Assembly: GCF_000425945.1 (NCBI RefSeq)
Contig: NZ_AUEK01000003.1
Span: forward strand, 248,001 to 312,000
DNA length: 64,000 bases
DNA from: Candidatus Solirubrobacter pratensis
Lineage (GTDB): Bacteria; Actinomycetota; Thermoleophilia; Solirubrobacterales; Solirubrobacteraceae
Reading direction: 5' to 3'
Positions 52,177 to 60,752 of this stretch are shown here, piece after piece. Position 1 is the stretch's first letter. Each line of letters opens with the position of its first letter. The notes below the pieces were generated by a model, which was not told where the DNA came from, did not search any database, and saw only the letters and a list, made by a program, of their open reading frames with translations. A program made the translations under genes and the position numbers.

Positions 52177-52554
52177 TTGGCCACCTACGTCGGTAACCAG
52201 ACGACCGCCTATCGCCAGCAGTCGATCCTCACCGCGCCCCCGGGCCGGCTGGTGGTCATGCTCTACGACGGTTGCCTGCGATTCCTGCATCAGTCGGCGC
52301 ACGCGCTGCGCGAGGGCGATCGCACGACGTCGCTCGCGCGCATGCGCCGCGCCGAGGCGATCATCGACGAGCTGACGGTGACGCTCGACCACGAGCGCGG
52401 AGGCATCATCGCCAGCCGCCTGCAGGGCATCTACCTCTTCTGCCGCCGGCACCTGATGGAGGCCTGGCGCGCGAACGACGCCGACAAGATCGAGCAGGTC
52501 GCGAGCCTGCTGGGCGAGCTGCGCGAGGCCTGGGCCGAGATCGAGGGCTCCTGA
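52177..52554 (+). CDS. fliS: Flagellin export chaperone FliS
   Basis: 125 aa four-helix chaperone. Motifs TTAYRQQSILTAPPGRLVVM, LYDGCLRFLHQSAHAL, ERGGIIASRLQGIYLFCRRH and HLMEAWRANDADKI. TTG start with AGGGAGAG nine bases upstream. Clients (flagellin) are encoded elsewhere. Coupled to the following gene by TGATG. Confidence 0.94.
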   Translation: MATYVGNQTTAYRQQSILTAPPGRLVVMLYDGCLRFLHQSAHALREGDRTTSLARMRRAEAIIDELTVTLDHERGGIIASRLQGIYLFCRRHLMEAWRANDADKIEQVASLLGELREAWAEIEGS

Positions 52555-52868
52555 TGGACCCCTGGAGCGAGCTGGTCGCGCTCGCCGAGCGCGAGCACGA
52601 GCTCGCCGCGGAAGGCCGCTGGGACGAGGTCGCCGAGCTGTCCGGCGAGCGGCTGCGCCGCTCGCTCGCGCTGGGCGCCGCGCCGGCGTCGGCCCGGCCG
52701 CAGCTCGAGCAGCTCGGCCGCCTGGAGGCCCAGATCCACAACGCGCTCGTCACCGCGCAGGCGTTCGCCTCGCGCGAGCGCGCCGCCGCTCGCCGCGGCC
52801 GCACCGCGATTCGCGGCTACGCCGCATCGCTCGCGCCGGCGCCCTCGCGCGTCGACTCGCTCCGCTGA
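52554..52868 (+). CDS. FliT-like small helical protein
   Basis: 104 aa directly after fliS, coupled by a one-base overlap. Helical throughout (ELVALAEREHELAAEGRWDE, LEQLGRLEAQIHNALVTAQA), no Cys, Arg-rich end. Position and shape suggest a FliT-type chaperone for FliD, but sequence similarity is not decisive. Confidence 0.65.
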   Translation: MDPWSELVALAEREHELAAEGRWDEVAELSGERLRRSLALGAAPASARPQLEQLGRLEAQIHNALVTAQAFASRERAAARRGRTAIRGYAASLAPAPSRVDSLR

Positions 52869-52892
52869 GCTGGGCGATTCGGCCTCAAGTCC
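52869..52892 (+). repeat. Partial dispersed repeat, copy I
   Basis: TGGGCGATTCGGCCTCAAG matches the right half of the copy before fliJ (TGGGCGATTCGGCCTTCAGG). It overlaps the -35 of the sigma-28-like promoter described next. Confidence 0.5.
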
Positions 52893-52911
52893 CCCTCGGG
52901 GGCGCCGATGT
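52885..52911 (+). promoter_or_regulatory. Sigma-28-like promoter before flgB
   Basis: TCAAGTCC, 11 bases, GCCGATGT. -10 matches 6 of 8 and -35 matches 5 of 8 of the consensus with exact spacing; 79 bases before the flgB start. Confidence 0.5.
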
Positions 52912-52989
52912 AGGGAATGCGTCCAGGGATGGAATCGCGCCGGTCCACGGAAGGACCACCCCCTCTTTGATTCAGGAGAACCCGTCCCT

Positions 52990-53352
52990 GTGCTGTTCGA
53001 CACCACGCAACTCGCGCTCGAGCGCGCCATCTCGGGCGCATCCACGCGCCAGGAGGCGCTGGCCGCCAACATCGCCAACGCCGACACGCCGGGCTACCGC
53101 CGCGTCGACGTCGACTTCCACGGCGCGCTCGCCGCGGCGATGGGGGCCTCCGACAAGCGCTCCGCGCTCGAGCAGACCGGCTTCGCGCCGCAGATCGACA
53201 AGTCGGCCGGCGCCGTGCGCGCCGACGGGTCGACCGTCGACATCGACGCCGAGTCGGCCAAGATGGCGGCCAACGCGCTCGACCAGCAGGCCGCCGTGCA
53301 GGTCGCGCAGACGCGGATCCACATCCTCGAGTCCGCGCTGGGGGTCAAGTGA
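52990..53352 (+). CDS. flgB: Flagellar basal-body rod protein FlgB
   Basis: 120 aa proximal rod protein. LALERAISGASTRQEALAAN with IANADTPGYRRVDVDF near the N-terminus and a C-terminal helix NALDQQAAVQVAQTRIHILE. GTG start; CAGGAG lies about 11 bases upstream. First gene of the flgB-flgC-fliE-fliF-G-H-I block. Confidence 0.94.
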   Translation: MLFDTTQLALERAISGASTRQEALAANIANADTPGYRRVDVDFHGALAAAMGASDKRSALEQTGFAPQIDKSAGAVRADGSTVDIDAESAKMAANALDQQAAVQVAQTRIHILESALGVK

Positions 53353-53804
53353 TGAGCATGTTCGGCGGCCTCGAGATCTCGGCCAGCGGGCTCACGGCCC
53401 AGCGGCTGCGGATGGACGTGACGGCGGAGAACCTCGCCAACGCCCAGACCACCAAGGGCGCGGACGGCAAGCCGTACCGCCGCAAGGAGGTCGTGCTGCA
53501 GGAGATCCCGCAGGGCGGGGGCTTCGGCGCGCAGCTGACCGCCGCGATCGGCCCCGGCTCCTCCAAGTCGGCGGCCGGCGGCGTCCAGGTGGCGAAGATC
53601 GCCACCGACCAGACCGCCGGCAAGCTCGTGTACGACCCGGGCAACCCGGACGCCAACGCGCAGGGCTACGTGCAGATGCCCAACGTCGACACGGTCACCG
53701 AGATGGTCGACCTGATCGACTCCTCGCGCGCCTATGAGGCGAACGTCACGGCGATGCAGGCGTCCAAGCAGATGTTCGCCAAGACGCTGGAGATCCTGCG
53801 CTGA
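53352..53804 (+). CDS. flgC: Flagellar basal-body rod protein FlgC
   Basis: 150 aa. ISASGLTAQRLRMDVTAENL, NAQTTKGADGKPYRRKEV and C-terminal EMVDLIDSSRAYEANVTAMQ are all FlgC features. ATG at 53352 overlaps the flgB stop by one base; a GTG one codon earlier is possible. Coupled to fliE in the same way. Confidence 0.94.
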   Translation: MSMFGGLEISASGLTAQRLRMDVTAENLANAQTTKGADGKPYRRKEVVLQEIPQGGGFGAQLTAAIGPGSSKSAAGGVQVAKIATDQTAGKLVYDPGNPDANAQGYVQMPNVDTVTEMVDLIDSSRAYEANVTAMQASKQMFAKTLEILR

Positions 53805-54106
53805 TGCCGATCGATCCTTCCTTCGCCGTCGGTGGTCCTGAGTGGCGGATCGGCTCGCTCGAGGCGCCCGCCCAGCAGGGCACCGGAAGCGGCTTCGGGG
53901 CCATGATCGGCCAGTCCCTGCAGTCGCTGCAGGCATCGCAGGACTCCGCGGCGCAGGCCTCGACGGACCTCGCCACCGGCAAGGCGACCGACCCGACCGC
54001 GGTCGTGATGGCCGTCGAGCGCGCCCAGCTGGCGATGCAGCTCGCGAGCCAGATCCGCACGAAGGCGGTCGAAGCCGCCCAGACGATCTTCCAGACCCAG
54101 GTGTGA
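53804..54106 (+). CDS. fliE: Flagellar hook-basal body complex protein FliE
   Basis: 100 aa; links the MS ring to the rod. The C-terminal two thirds (GFGAMIGQSLQSLQASQDSA, DPTAVVMAVERAQLAMQLAS, TKAVEAAQTIFQTQV) match FliE, with the usual VRNKxxEAYQEIxxMQ-like end. One-base overlap with flgC; fliF starts nine bases on. Confidence 0.93.
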   Translation: MPIDPSFAVGGPEWRIGSLEAPAQQGTGSGFGAMIGQSLQSLQASQDSAAQASTDLATGKATDPTAVVMAVERAQLAMQLASQIRTKAVEAAQTIFQTQV

Positions 54107-54114
54107 CCTGAGCC

Positions 54115-55641
54115 ATGCCGCTCTTCGCCAAGAACCTGCTGGCGCTGCCGCCGCGCACCAAGGGCGTGCTGGCCGTCACGGCCGTCGCGATCCTCGCGAT
54201 CGTCTTCTTCATGCTCAAGCTCGCGACCGCGCCGTCCTACTCGCTGCTCTCGAGCGGCCTGGATCCGGCGCAGACCGGCAAGATCACCGCCGCGCTGGAC
54301 TCGCAGGGCATCGCCTACGAGCTGCGCAACAACGGCACCGCGCTCGCCGTCAACAAGGCGCAGGTGCCGCAGGCGCGGATCGCACTCGCCTCGCAGGGCG
54401 TCAGCGTCAACGAGTCCGGATCGCAGCCCGGCTACGAGCTGCTCGACCAGACCAAGCTCGGCACCTCGCAGTTCCAGCAGCAGGTCACCTATCAGCGCGC
54501 GCTGGAGGGCGAGCTCGCCCGCACGATCAACGGGGTCGAGGGCGTCAGCGGCGCGTCTGTCCAGCTCGTGCTGCCCGAGGACACGCTGTTCGCCAGCGAG
54601 CAGTCGCCGGCGACCGCCTCGGTGATGATGCAGAACACCGCCGACACGCTGCAGCCGGGCGCGATCCGCGGCATCGCGCAGCTGACGGCCTCCTCGGTCA
54701 AGGGCCTCAAGTCCGGCAACGTCACGATCACCGACGGCTCCGGCCAGCTGCTGTGGCCCCAGGGCGACGGCAGCGCCGGAGCGACCGCGGGCGCCACCAA
54801 GCAGGCGACCGAGGCGAGCTTCTCGCGCCAGCTCGAGTCCAAGGTCAACGCGATGCTCGCGTCGACGCTCGGCCCGGGCAAGGCGCAGGTGCAGGTCAGC
54901 GCCGACATGAACGTCGACAAGACCAACCTCAAGCAGCTCACCTACGGCAAGACCGGCGTGCCGACCAAGTCCACCAGCGACGTGGAGAAGCTGCGCGGCT
55001 CCGGCGCCACGACCGGCGGCACCGCCGGTACCGGCTCCAACGTCCCGACCTACTCCAACGGCTCCGGCTCCGGCTCGGGCAACTCGAACTACGACCACAC
55101 GGTCAAGACGACCGAGCAGGCGGTGAACAAGGAGATCAAGACGACCGACGTGGCGCCTGGCGCGATCAACAAGCTCAGCGTCGCGCTGCTGGTCGACAAG
55201 TCGGTCCCGGCGGCGACGCTCAACAGCCTCAAGCAGACGGTCGCCGCCGCCGCCGGCATCCAGCCCTCGCGCGGCGACACGATCGTCGCGTCCCAGATGG
55301 CGTTCGCCAAGCCGGCGACGCCCAAGACCGGCCCGGTCCCGACCACGCTGCTCGGCCCGCTGAAGTGGGTCGGCCTCGGCATCGCGGCGCTCCTGTTCGT
55401 GTTCTTCATGGCGCGCGGCCTGCGCAAGCGCGAGGCCGAGTCGCTCGGCACGCCGGCGTGGCTGAAGCAGATCGAGGAGCCGATCTCGCTCGCCCAGCTG
55501 GAGCAGAGCACGGTCGCGATGGCGCCCAGCGGCCTTCCGCCGCGCGTGCCCGACGCCAGCCTGCATCAGCTCGACCAGCTGATGGAGCGCGAGCCTGAGC
55601 GCGTGGCCGCCCAGGTCAGGCAGTGGATGGCGGCGGACTAG
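54115..55641 (+). CDS. fliF: Flagellar MS-ring protein FliF
   Basis: 508 aa. N-terminal span (VLAVTAVAILAIVFFMLKL), YscJ/FliF ring domains (SLLSSGLDPAQTGKITAAL, FQQQVTYQRALEGELARTI), a Gly/Ser-rich loop at about 290-325, a C-terminal span (LKWVGLGIAALLFVFFMA) and the FliG-binding tail EREPERVAAQVRQWMAAD. Forms the membrane platform of the motor. Confidence 0.95.
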   Translation: MPLFAKNLLALPPRTKGVLAVTAVAILAIVFFMLKLATAPSYSLLSSGLDPAQTGKITAALDSQGIAYELRNNGTALAVNKAQVPQARIALASQGVSVNESGSQPGYELLDQTKLGTSQFQQQVTYQRALEGELARTINGVEGVSGASVQLVLPEDTLFASEQSPATASVMMQNTADTLQPGAIRGIAQLTASSVKGLKSGNVTITDGSGQLLWPQGDGSAGATAGATKQATEASFSRQLESKVNAMLASTLGPGKAQVQVSADMNVDKTNLKQLTYGKTGVPTKSTSDVEKLRGSGATTGGTAGTGSNVPTYSNGSGSGSGNSNYDHTVKTTEQAVNKEIKTTDVAPGAINKLSVALLVDKSVPAATLNSLKQTVAAAAGIQPSRGDTIVASQMAFAKPATPKTGPVPTTLLGPLKWVGLGIAALLFVFFMARGLRKREAESLGTPAWLKQIEEPISLAQLEQSTVAMAPSGLPPRVPDASLHQLDQLMEREPERVAAQVRQWMAAD

Positions 55642-55643
55642 TC

Positions 55644-56699
55644 ATGAGCACCGACCTTGCCACCCGCGAGGCGCTTGCGGCGCCCTCCGCCGCAGCGGCC
55701 AAGCTGCGCGGGATCCAGAAGGCCGCGGTGCTGCTCGTCGCGATCGGCGAGCAGCGCGCCGGCGAGATCTTCAAGTACCTCGGCGAGCCTGAGGTCGAGG
55801 CGCTCTCGCTCGAGATCGCCAAGGCGTCCAAGGTCCCGACCGAGGTCTGCCGCGACGTGATCGACGAGGCGGTCGAGTCCGTGCTGGCCGAGGACTACCT
55901 CGCCGAGGGCGGCGTCGACTACGCCCGCAGCGTGCTGATGCGCTCGCTCGGCGGCGACCGCGCGGACGAGATCATCGGCCGCCTGGCGGCGACGATCGAG
56001 CGGCGGCCGTTCGAGTTCCTGCGCCGCACGCCGCCGGAGCAGATCGCCGTCTTCCTGCGCAACGAGTCGCCGCAGACGATCGCGCTGGTCATCTCCAACC
56101 TGCACACGACGCTCGCCGCCCAGGTGCTGTCGATGCTCGACGCCGACGAGCAGGCCGACGTCGCGCTGCGCATCGCGATGATGGCCGAGACGCGGCCCGA
56201 GGTGGTCGCGCAGGTCGAGAGCGTCGTGCGCTCGCGCCTGTCCGCCGTCGGCTCGCAGGAGTATGCGGCGGCCGGCGGCATCAAGTCGCTCGCCGACATC
56301 CTCAACCACTCCGACCGCTCGACCGAGCGCAACGTGCTCGACGAGCTGGCCAAGGCCGACAGCGAGCTGGCCGAGGAGATCCGCCTGCTGCTGTTCACGT
56401 TCGAGGACGTCGTCAAGCTCGACGACCGCTCGATCCAGATGGTGCTCAAGGAGACCGACCAGAAGGATCTCGCGATCGCGCTGCGCGGCGTGTCCGAGGA
56501 CGTCCGCAGCCGGATCTTCTCGAACATGTCCGAGCGCGGCGCCGAGCTGCTGCGCGAGGAGATCGACTTCCAGCCGCCGCAGCGCAAGCGTGTCGTCGAA
56601 GAGGCCCAGGGCCGCATCGTCGGCGTCGTCCGCCGTCTCGAGGAGGCCGGCGCGATCGTCATCTCGCGCGGCTCCGGCGGCGAGGACGCGCTGGTCTGA
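55644..56699 (+). CDS. fliG: Flagellar motor switch protein FliG
   Basis: 351 aa rotor protein. N-domain (KAAVLLVAIGEQRAGEIFKY, EVEALSLEIAKASKVP), middle EHPQ-equivalent region written here NESPQTIALVISNLH, and C-domain with the charged torque helix (VKLDDRSIQMVLKETDQKDL) and FSNMSERGAELLREEID. ATG at 55644 starts three bases after fliF; upstream in-frame codons overlap fliF and are unlikely. Confidence 0.95.
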   Translation: MSTDLATREALAAPSAAAAKLRGIQKAAVLLVAIGEQRAGEIFKYLGEPEVEALSLEIAKASKVPTEVCRDVIDEAVESVLAEDYLAEGGVDYARSVLMRSLGGDRADEIIGRLAATIERRPFEFLRRTPPEQIAVFLRNESPQTIALVISNLHTTLAAQVLSMLDADEQADVALRIAMMAETRPEVVAQVESVVRSRLSAVGSQEYAAAGGIKSLADILNHSDRSTERNVLDELAKADSELAEEIRLLLFTFEDVVKLDDRSIQMVLKETDQKDLAIALRGVSEDVRSRIFSNMSERGAELLREEIDFQPPQRKRVVEEAQGRIVGVVRRLEEAGAIVISRGSGGEDALV

Positions 56700-57313
56700 T
56701 GTCCGCCGTCGAGTTCGACTTCGAGACGCTGGAGACGCCCGCGGCGCCGGTCGCGGCTGAGGACGCCGCCGATGCCGTCATGGAGACGCTCGCGCAGGCG
56801 CGGGCGGACGCCGAGCAACTGCGCGAGGCCGCGTGGGCCGAGGGCTACGCGGCCGGGCGCGCCGAGGCGATGTCCGCGCTGGAGCCCGCGCTCGCGGCGC
56901 TGGCCGATGCGGTCGCCGGCATCAAGGCCGAGCAGGTCGCCGCGACCGAGCGGCTCGAGCGCAGCGCCGTCGAGCTGGGGCTCGCCCTGGCCGAGAAGGT
57001 GCTCGCCGGCGTGCTGGCCGTCGAGCCCGAGCGCGTGGTCGAGTCCGTCCGCGGCGCCCTGCGCGGGCTGGTCGAGCGCGAGCGCATCACGGTGCTCGTC
57101 AATCCCGCAGACCTCGAGCTCGTGGCCGGCGCGATGGAGGAGCTGCGGGCCTCGCTCGGCGGCATCGAGCACGTGGTCGTCGAGGCCGAGCGCCGCGTCG
57201 CGCGCGGCGGCTGCGTGGTGCGCACGCAGGACGGCGACGTCGACGCGGGCGTGGACACCAAGCTCGCGCGTGCGCGCGAGGTGATCGAGCAGGAACTGGG
57301 CCGCGCGGCATGA
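56699..57313 (+). CDS. fliH: Flagellar export ATPase regulator FliH
   Basis: 204 aa. N-terminal helical region with an AxxxG-like stretch (ADAEQLREAAWAEGYAAGRA), then the V-ATPase subunit-E-like domain ALAEKVLAGVLAVEPERVVE, VLVNPADLELVAG and the C-terminal GGCVVRTQDGDVDAGVDTKL. It tethers and restrains FliI. One-base overlap with fliG and 4-base overlap with fliI. Confidence 0.9.
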   Translation: MSAVEFDFETLETPAAPVAAEDAADAVMETLAQARADAEQLREAAWAEGYAAGRAEAMSALEPALAALADAVAGIKAEQVAATERLERSAVELGLALAEKVLAGVLAVEPERVVESVRGALRGLVERERITVLVNPADLELVAGAMEELRASLGGIEHVVVEAERRVARGGCVVRTQDGDVDAGVDTKLARAREVIEQELGRAA

Positions 57314-58710
57314 CCGCCCTGGTGGAGGGCGCCATGGGCGCTTTGCACGACGCGGACCTCCACCGCCGCCACGGCCGCGTGGCCGACCTGATCGGGCTGA
57401 TCGTGGAGGCCACCGGCCTGGAGGCCGAGGTCGGCGAGGTCTGCACCATCCAGACCGGCCGCGGGCGTCCCGAGGTGCCCGCCGAGGTCGTCGGCTTCCG
57501 CGCCGGACGCACGCTTCTGATGGCGCTCGGCGACGCGACGGGCATCGGCCCGGGCGCGCGCGTCACCGCCGGCGGGCAGCCGCTGCGCGTGGACGTCTCC
57601 GACGCGCTGCTCGGCCGCGCGCTCGACGGGCTCGGCCGCCCGATGGACGGCAAGGGCCCGATCCCGGGCGGCTCGTGGCGCGCCGCGGAGGCGCCGCCCC
57701 CGGATCCGCTCACGCGCCCACGGATCAAGGAGCGCGTCACGCTCGGCGTGCGCGCGCTCGACGCGCTCGTCCCGTGCGGCCGCGGCCAGCGGCTGGGCAT
57801 CTTCGCCGGCTCCGGCGTCGGCAAGTCCTCGCTGCTGGGCATGATCGCCCGCTCGTCCTCGGCCGAGATCAACGTCATCTGCCTCGTCGGCGAGCGCGGC
57901 CGGGAGGTGCTCGAGTTCATGGAGCGCGACCTCGGGGCCGAGGGCCTGGCGCGCTCGGTCGTCGTCTGCGCGACCTCCGACCAGCCCGCGCTGGTCCGCA
58001 TCAAGGCCGCCTACACGGCGACCGCGGTCGCCGAGCACTTCCGCGACCAGGGCCGCGACGTGCTGCTCATGATGGACTCGGTCACGCGCTTCGCGATGGC
58101 GCAGCGCGAGGTCGGCCTGGCGATCGGCGAGCCGCCGGCCACACGCGGCTACACGCCGTCGGTCTTCGCGCTGCTGCCGAAGCTGCTCGAGCGCTCGGGC
58201 ACGGCGCCCATGGGCTCGATCACCGCGCTCTACACCGTGCTCGTCGACGGCGACGACATGAACGAGCCGATCGCCGACGCCGTCCGCGGCATCCTCGACG
58301 GCCACGTGGTGCTCTCGCGGGCGCTCGCGCACGCCGGCCACTATCCGGCGATCGACGTGCTCTCGTCCGTGTCGCGCCTGGTCACCGAGATCGTCGATCC
58401 CGAGACCCGCCTCGCGGGCAACGAGGTCCGCACGCTGATGGCGACCTACAAGGAGAAGGCCGACCTGATCTCGATCGGCGCCTACCAGCCCGGCACCGAT
58501 CCGCCGACCGACGCCGCGATCCAGGCCCGTGGGCCGATCGACGCGTTCCTGCGCCAGCCCGTCGACGAGGCGTCCACGGCCGAGGACGCCGAGGGCATGC
58601 TGGCGGCGCTGGCCACGCTGAGCGGCGGCGCCGAGGTCCTCACGCCGGAGCCGGAAGGCCCGGGAACGCCGCTGCAGTCGGCGATCCCGTCCTTCAACAT
58701 GACGCCGTGA
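57310..58710 (+). CDS. fliI: Flagellum-specific ATP synthase FliI
   Basis: 466 aa export ATPase related to F1-beta. Walker A GSGVGKSSL at about 166-174, Walker B VLLMMDSVTRFAMAQRE, and the FliI signatures LPKLLERSG and ILDGHVVLSRALA. ATG in an ATGA overlap with fliH. In most operons fliJ follows directly; here three unrelated genes intervene before fliJ at 61.8 kb. Confidence 0.95.
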   Translation: MTALVEGAMGALHDADLHRRHGRVADLIGLIVEATGLEAEVGEVCTIQTGRGRPEVPAEVVGFRAGRTLLMALGDATGIGPGARVTAGGQPLRVDVSDALLGRALDGLGRPMDGKGPIPGGSWRAAEAPPPDPLTRPRIKERVTLGVRALDALVPCGRGQRLGIFAGSGVGKSSLLGMIARSSSAEINVICLVGERGREVLEFMERDLGAEGLARSVVVCATSDQPALVRIKAAYTATAVAEHFRDQGRDVLLMMDSVTRFAMAQREVGLAIGEPPATRGYTPSVFALLPKLLERSGTAPMGSITALYTVLVDGDDMNEPIADAVRGILDGHVVLSRALAHAGHYPAIDVLSSVSRLVTEIVDPETRLAGNEVRTLMATYKEKADLISIGAYQPGTDPPTDAAIQARGPIDAFLRQPVDEASTAEDAEGMLAALATLSGGAEVLTPEPEGPGTPLQSAIPSFNMTP

Positions 58711-58726
58711 CGTCAGCGGCCTGACG

Positions 58727-58864
58727 TCAACGGCCGCGCGCCTCCGCGATCGGGTCGAAGCCGACGGCGTAGCGCGGGCCCCGCGGGTCGCCCGCGACGC
58801 GGGTGCGGGACTCGAGGGCGAACAGCGAGACGAGTGAGGCGGCGAGGAGAAGGCTGCGATGCAT
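58727..58864 (-). CDS. Possible small secreted protein
   Basis: 45 aa reading MHRSLLLAASLVSLFALESR then a polar half ending YAVGFDPIAEARGR. The N-terminus looks like a signal sequence or short membrane anchor. A weak GAGG lies about nine bases upstream. It sits alone in the gap after fliI on the opposite strand; no family recognised. It could be a chance frame. Confidence 0.35.
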   Translation of the reverse strand: MHRSLLLAASLVSLFALESRTRVAGDPRGPRYAVGFDPIAEARGR

Positions 58865-58984
58865 GGCGGGAGCCTCGCTTGCGCGGATTGCCCGTCCGTT
58901 GCCGCAACCTTGCCGGGCGGATCGGAGCAACCCGAAGGAGCCGCGTTGGGCCCCGCTCAGGGGTGCCGGGGGGCCGGGCGTCCT

Positions 58985-58990
58985 TAGCGT
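58985..58990 (+). promoter_or_regulatory. -10 box for the hydrolase-MBL fusion gene (leaderless)
   Basis: TAGCGT ends 7 bases before the GTG start; no Shine-Dalgarno. The same box and spacing as at 9157. Confidence 0.6.
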
Positions 58991-58997
58991 GGGGGCC

Positions 58998-60728
58998 GTG
59001 CGAACGCTCCATCATCCGGCCACCGCCAGTGACCTGCGCGTCGTCGCCGAGGTGCTCGCGGACGTCCGCGCGGGCGGCGATTCCGGGGAGCTGACGCTCA
59101 AGCACGCACCGCCGCCGCCGCGCTACGCGACATCGTCATGGCGCCCCGCCGGCGTGGCCGCCGAGTGGGTGGCGGCCGCCGGGACGCGCGGGGACGCGGT
59201 CGCGCTGTACGTGCACGGCCGGCGGTTCCGGTTCGACGAGCCCGCCGGCGCGCTCGCCGCGCGCTTCTCCGGCGCGGTCGGCATCCCGGTCCTGCTGCTG
59301 CACCATCGCCTCGCCCCGGCGGATCCGTACCCGGCCGCGCTCGAGGACGTGCTGGCGGCGTACCGCACGCTGCTCGCCCTCCGTCCCGCCGAGCGGATCG
59401 TCCTCGCCGGCCACTCGGCCGGCGCGACGCTGGTGCTCTCGGCGCTGGCCGAGCTGGCCGCCGGCTCCGAGCCGATGCCCGCGGCGGTCGTGGCCGTGTC
59501 GCCGATCGCCGACTTCACGCTGTCGGGCGCGACGCTGAGCGCCAACGCGGACAAGGACGTGGTCGCCCTCGCCGAGCTCGAGGCGGCGCGCGACGCGTAC
59601 CTCGGTGCCGCCGATCCGGCCGGCGCGCCGCAGTCGCCCCTGTTCGCGCCGCTCGCCGGACTGCCGCCGCTGCTGCTGTGCTGCGGCGGCGACGAGATGC
59701 TCCTCGACGACACGCTCCGCGTCGCCGAGCGGGCGGATGCGGCCGGGGTCGACGTCACCGTCGAGCGCTTCGAGCGCATGGTCCACGGCTTCCCGGTCCT
59801 GCCCGTCACGGCCGCGGACGCGCTGCTCAGGCGGATCTCGGAGTTCTGCGGCGAATGGCTGCGCGGCGGTCCGGCTCCGCGGGCTCCGCGGCCGCTGAGC
59901 ATCCGGCGCGTGGGCTGGGCCGGCTATGAGATCACCTCCGAGCTCGGGACCCGCGTCGTCGTCGACCCGTACCTGACCGACTCCGAGGGCCTGCACCTCG
60001 GCCTGCCGGAGAGCCCGGTCGCCCCCGGCGAGCTGTGCGGGGCCGACATCGTGGCCGTCACCCACGCCGGGTACGACCACCGCGGCCAGGCGATCGAGAT
60101 CGTCGAGGGCGGCGAGGCGACGCTCGTCTGCGGCGCCGCGCTCCACGAGCACGCGCTGCGGCACGGCATCGCGCCCGGCCGCTGCGCGCCGATGGTCTCA
60201 GGCGTCGAGTTCCGCTACCGCGACGTCGCGGTCAAGGCGCTGGACGCGCGCCACCTCTCCAGCATGCGGACCGGCGGCGAGCTCGTCTCCGACCAGCCGC
60301 TGAGCTTCCTGGTCAGCACCGCCGCGGGGAGCCGGATCTTCTGCGGCGGCGACGTCTCGCTCTCGGCCGACATGCGGACCTGGCGCGAGCTCTACCGGCC
60401 GCAGGTCGCCGTGCTCGGCATCGGCGGCGTCGGGCCCGGGACGCACCGGGCGGTCGAGCTCCCTCCCGCCGAGGCCGCGATCGCGGCCGCCTGGCTGGGC
60501 GTGCACACCGTGATCCCCGTCCACCACCCGCCCGGCGACCCGGCCCCCGCCCAGCTCGAGGCCGACATCGCGGCCGCGGGCGCGCCGGTCCGCGTCGCCG
60601 CGCTCGAGCTCGGCGAGGCCTGGACCGCGGGCGTGACCGCGTCGCAGGAGCTCACGGGGCGGACCAGTCGAGTGGCCGGGCGGCGCGGCAGATCTCCAGC
60701 ACGGTGGGCCCGCCGCGGCCGCGGGTGA
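58998..60728 (+). CDS. Fusion of alpha/beta hydrolase and metallo-beta-lactamase-fold domains
   Basis: 576 aa. Residues about 30-300 are an HSL-type alpha/beta hydrolase: nucleophile Ser140 in AGHSAGAT, Asp in CGGDEMLLDD, His in MVHGFPVLP; the oxyanion motif is HGRR where the family has HGGG. Residues about 310-545 are an UlaG/MBL-like domain: VTHAGYDHRGQAI (first motif lacking the middle His), DARHLSS, FCGGDVS and IPVHHPPGD. A basic disordered tail follows. I know both families but not this fusion. GTG start fixed by the TAGCGT box. Lies inside the flagellar block without a motility motif. Confidence 0.8.
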   Translation: MRTLHHPATASDLRVVAEVLADVRAGGDSGELTLKHAPPPPRYATSSWRPAGVAAEWVAAAGTRGDAVALYVHGRRFRFDEPAGALAARFSGAVGIPVLLLHHRLAPADPYPAALEDVLAAYRTLLALRPAERIVLAGHSAGATLVLSALAELAAGSEPMPAAVVAVSPIADFTLSGATLSANADKDVVALAELEAARDAYLGAADPAGAPQSPLFAPLAGLPPLLLCCGGDEMLLDDTLRVAERADAAGVDVTVERFERMVHGFPVLPVTAADALLRRISEFCGEWLRGGPAPRAPRPLSIRRVGWAGYEITSELGTRVVVDPYLTDSEGLHLGLPESPVAPGELCGADIVAVTHAGYDHRGQAIEIVEGGEATLVCGAALHEHALRHGIAPGRCAPMVSGVEFRYRDVAVKALDARHLSSMRTGGELVSDQPLSFLVSTAAGSRIFCGGDVSLSADMRTWRELYRPQVAVLGIGGVGPGTHRAVELPPAEAAIAAAWLGVHTVIPVHHPPGDPAPAQLEADIAAAGAPVRVAALELGEAWTAGVTASQELTGRTSRVAGRRGRSPARWARRGRG

Positions 60729-60752
60729 GCGGCAGCCGGCCGAGCGACCGCG

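Noticed and set aside
58708-58729. Two TGACGTCA palindromes after fliI (also one at the csrA stop, 43106-43113)
   Set aside because: Eight-base palindromes that include stop codons; too short and too few to call an operator.
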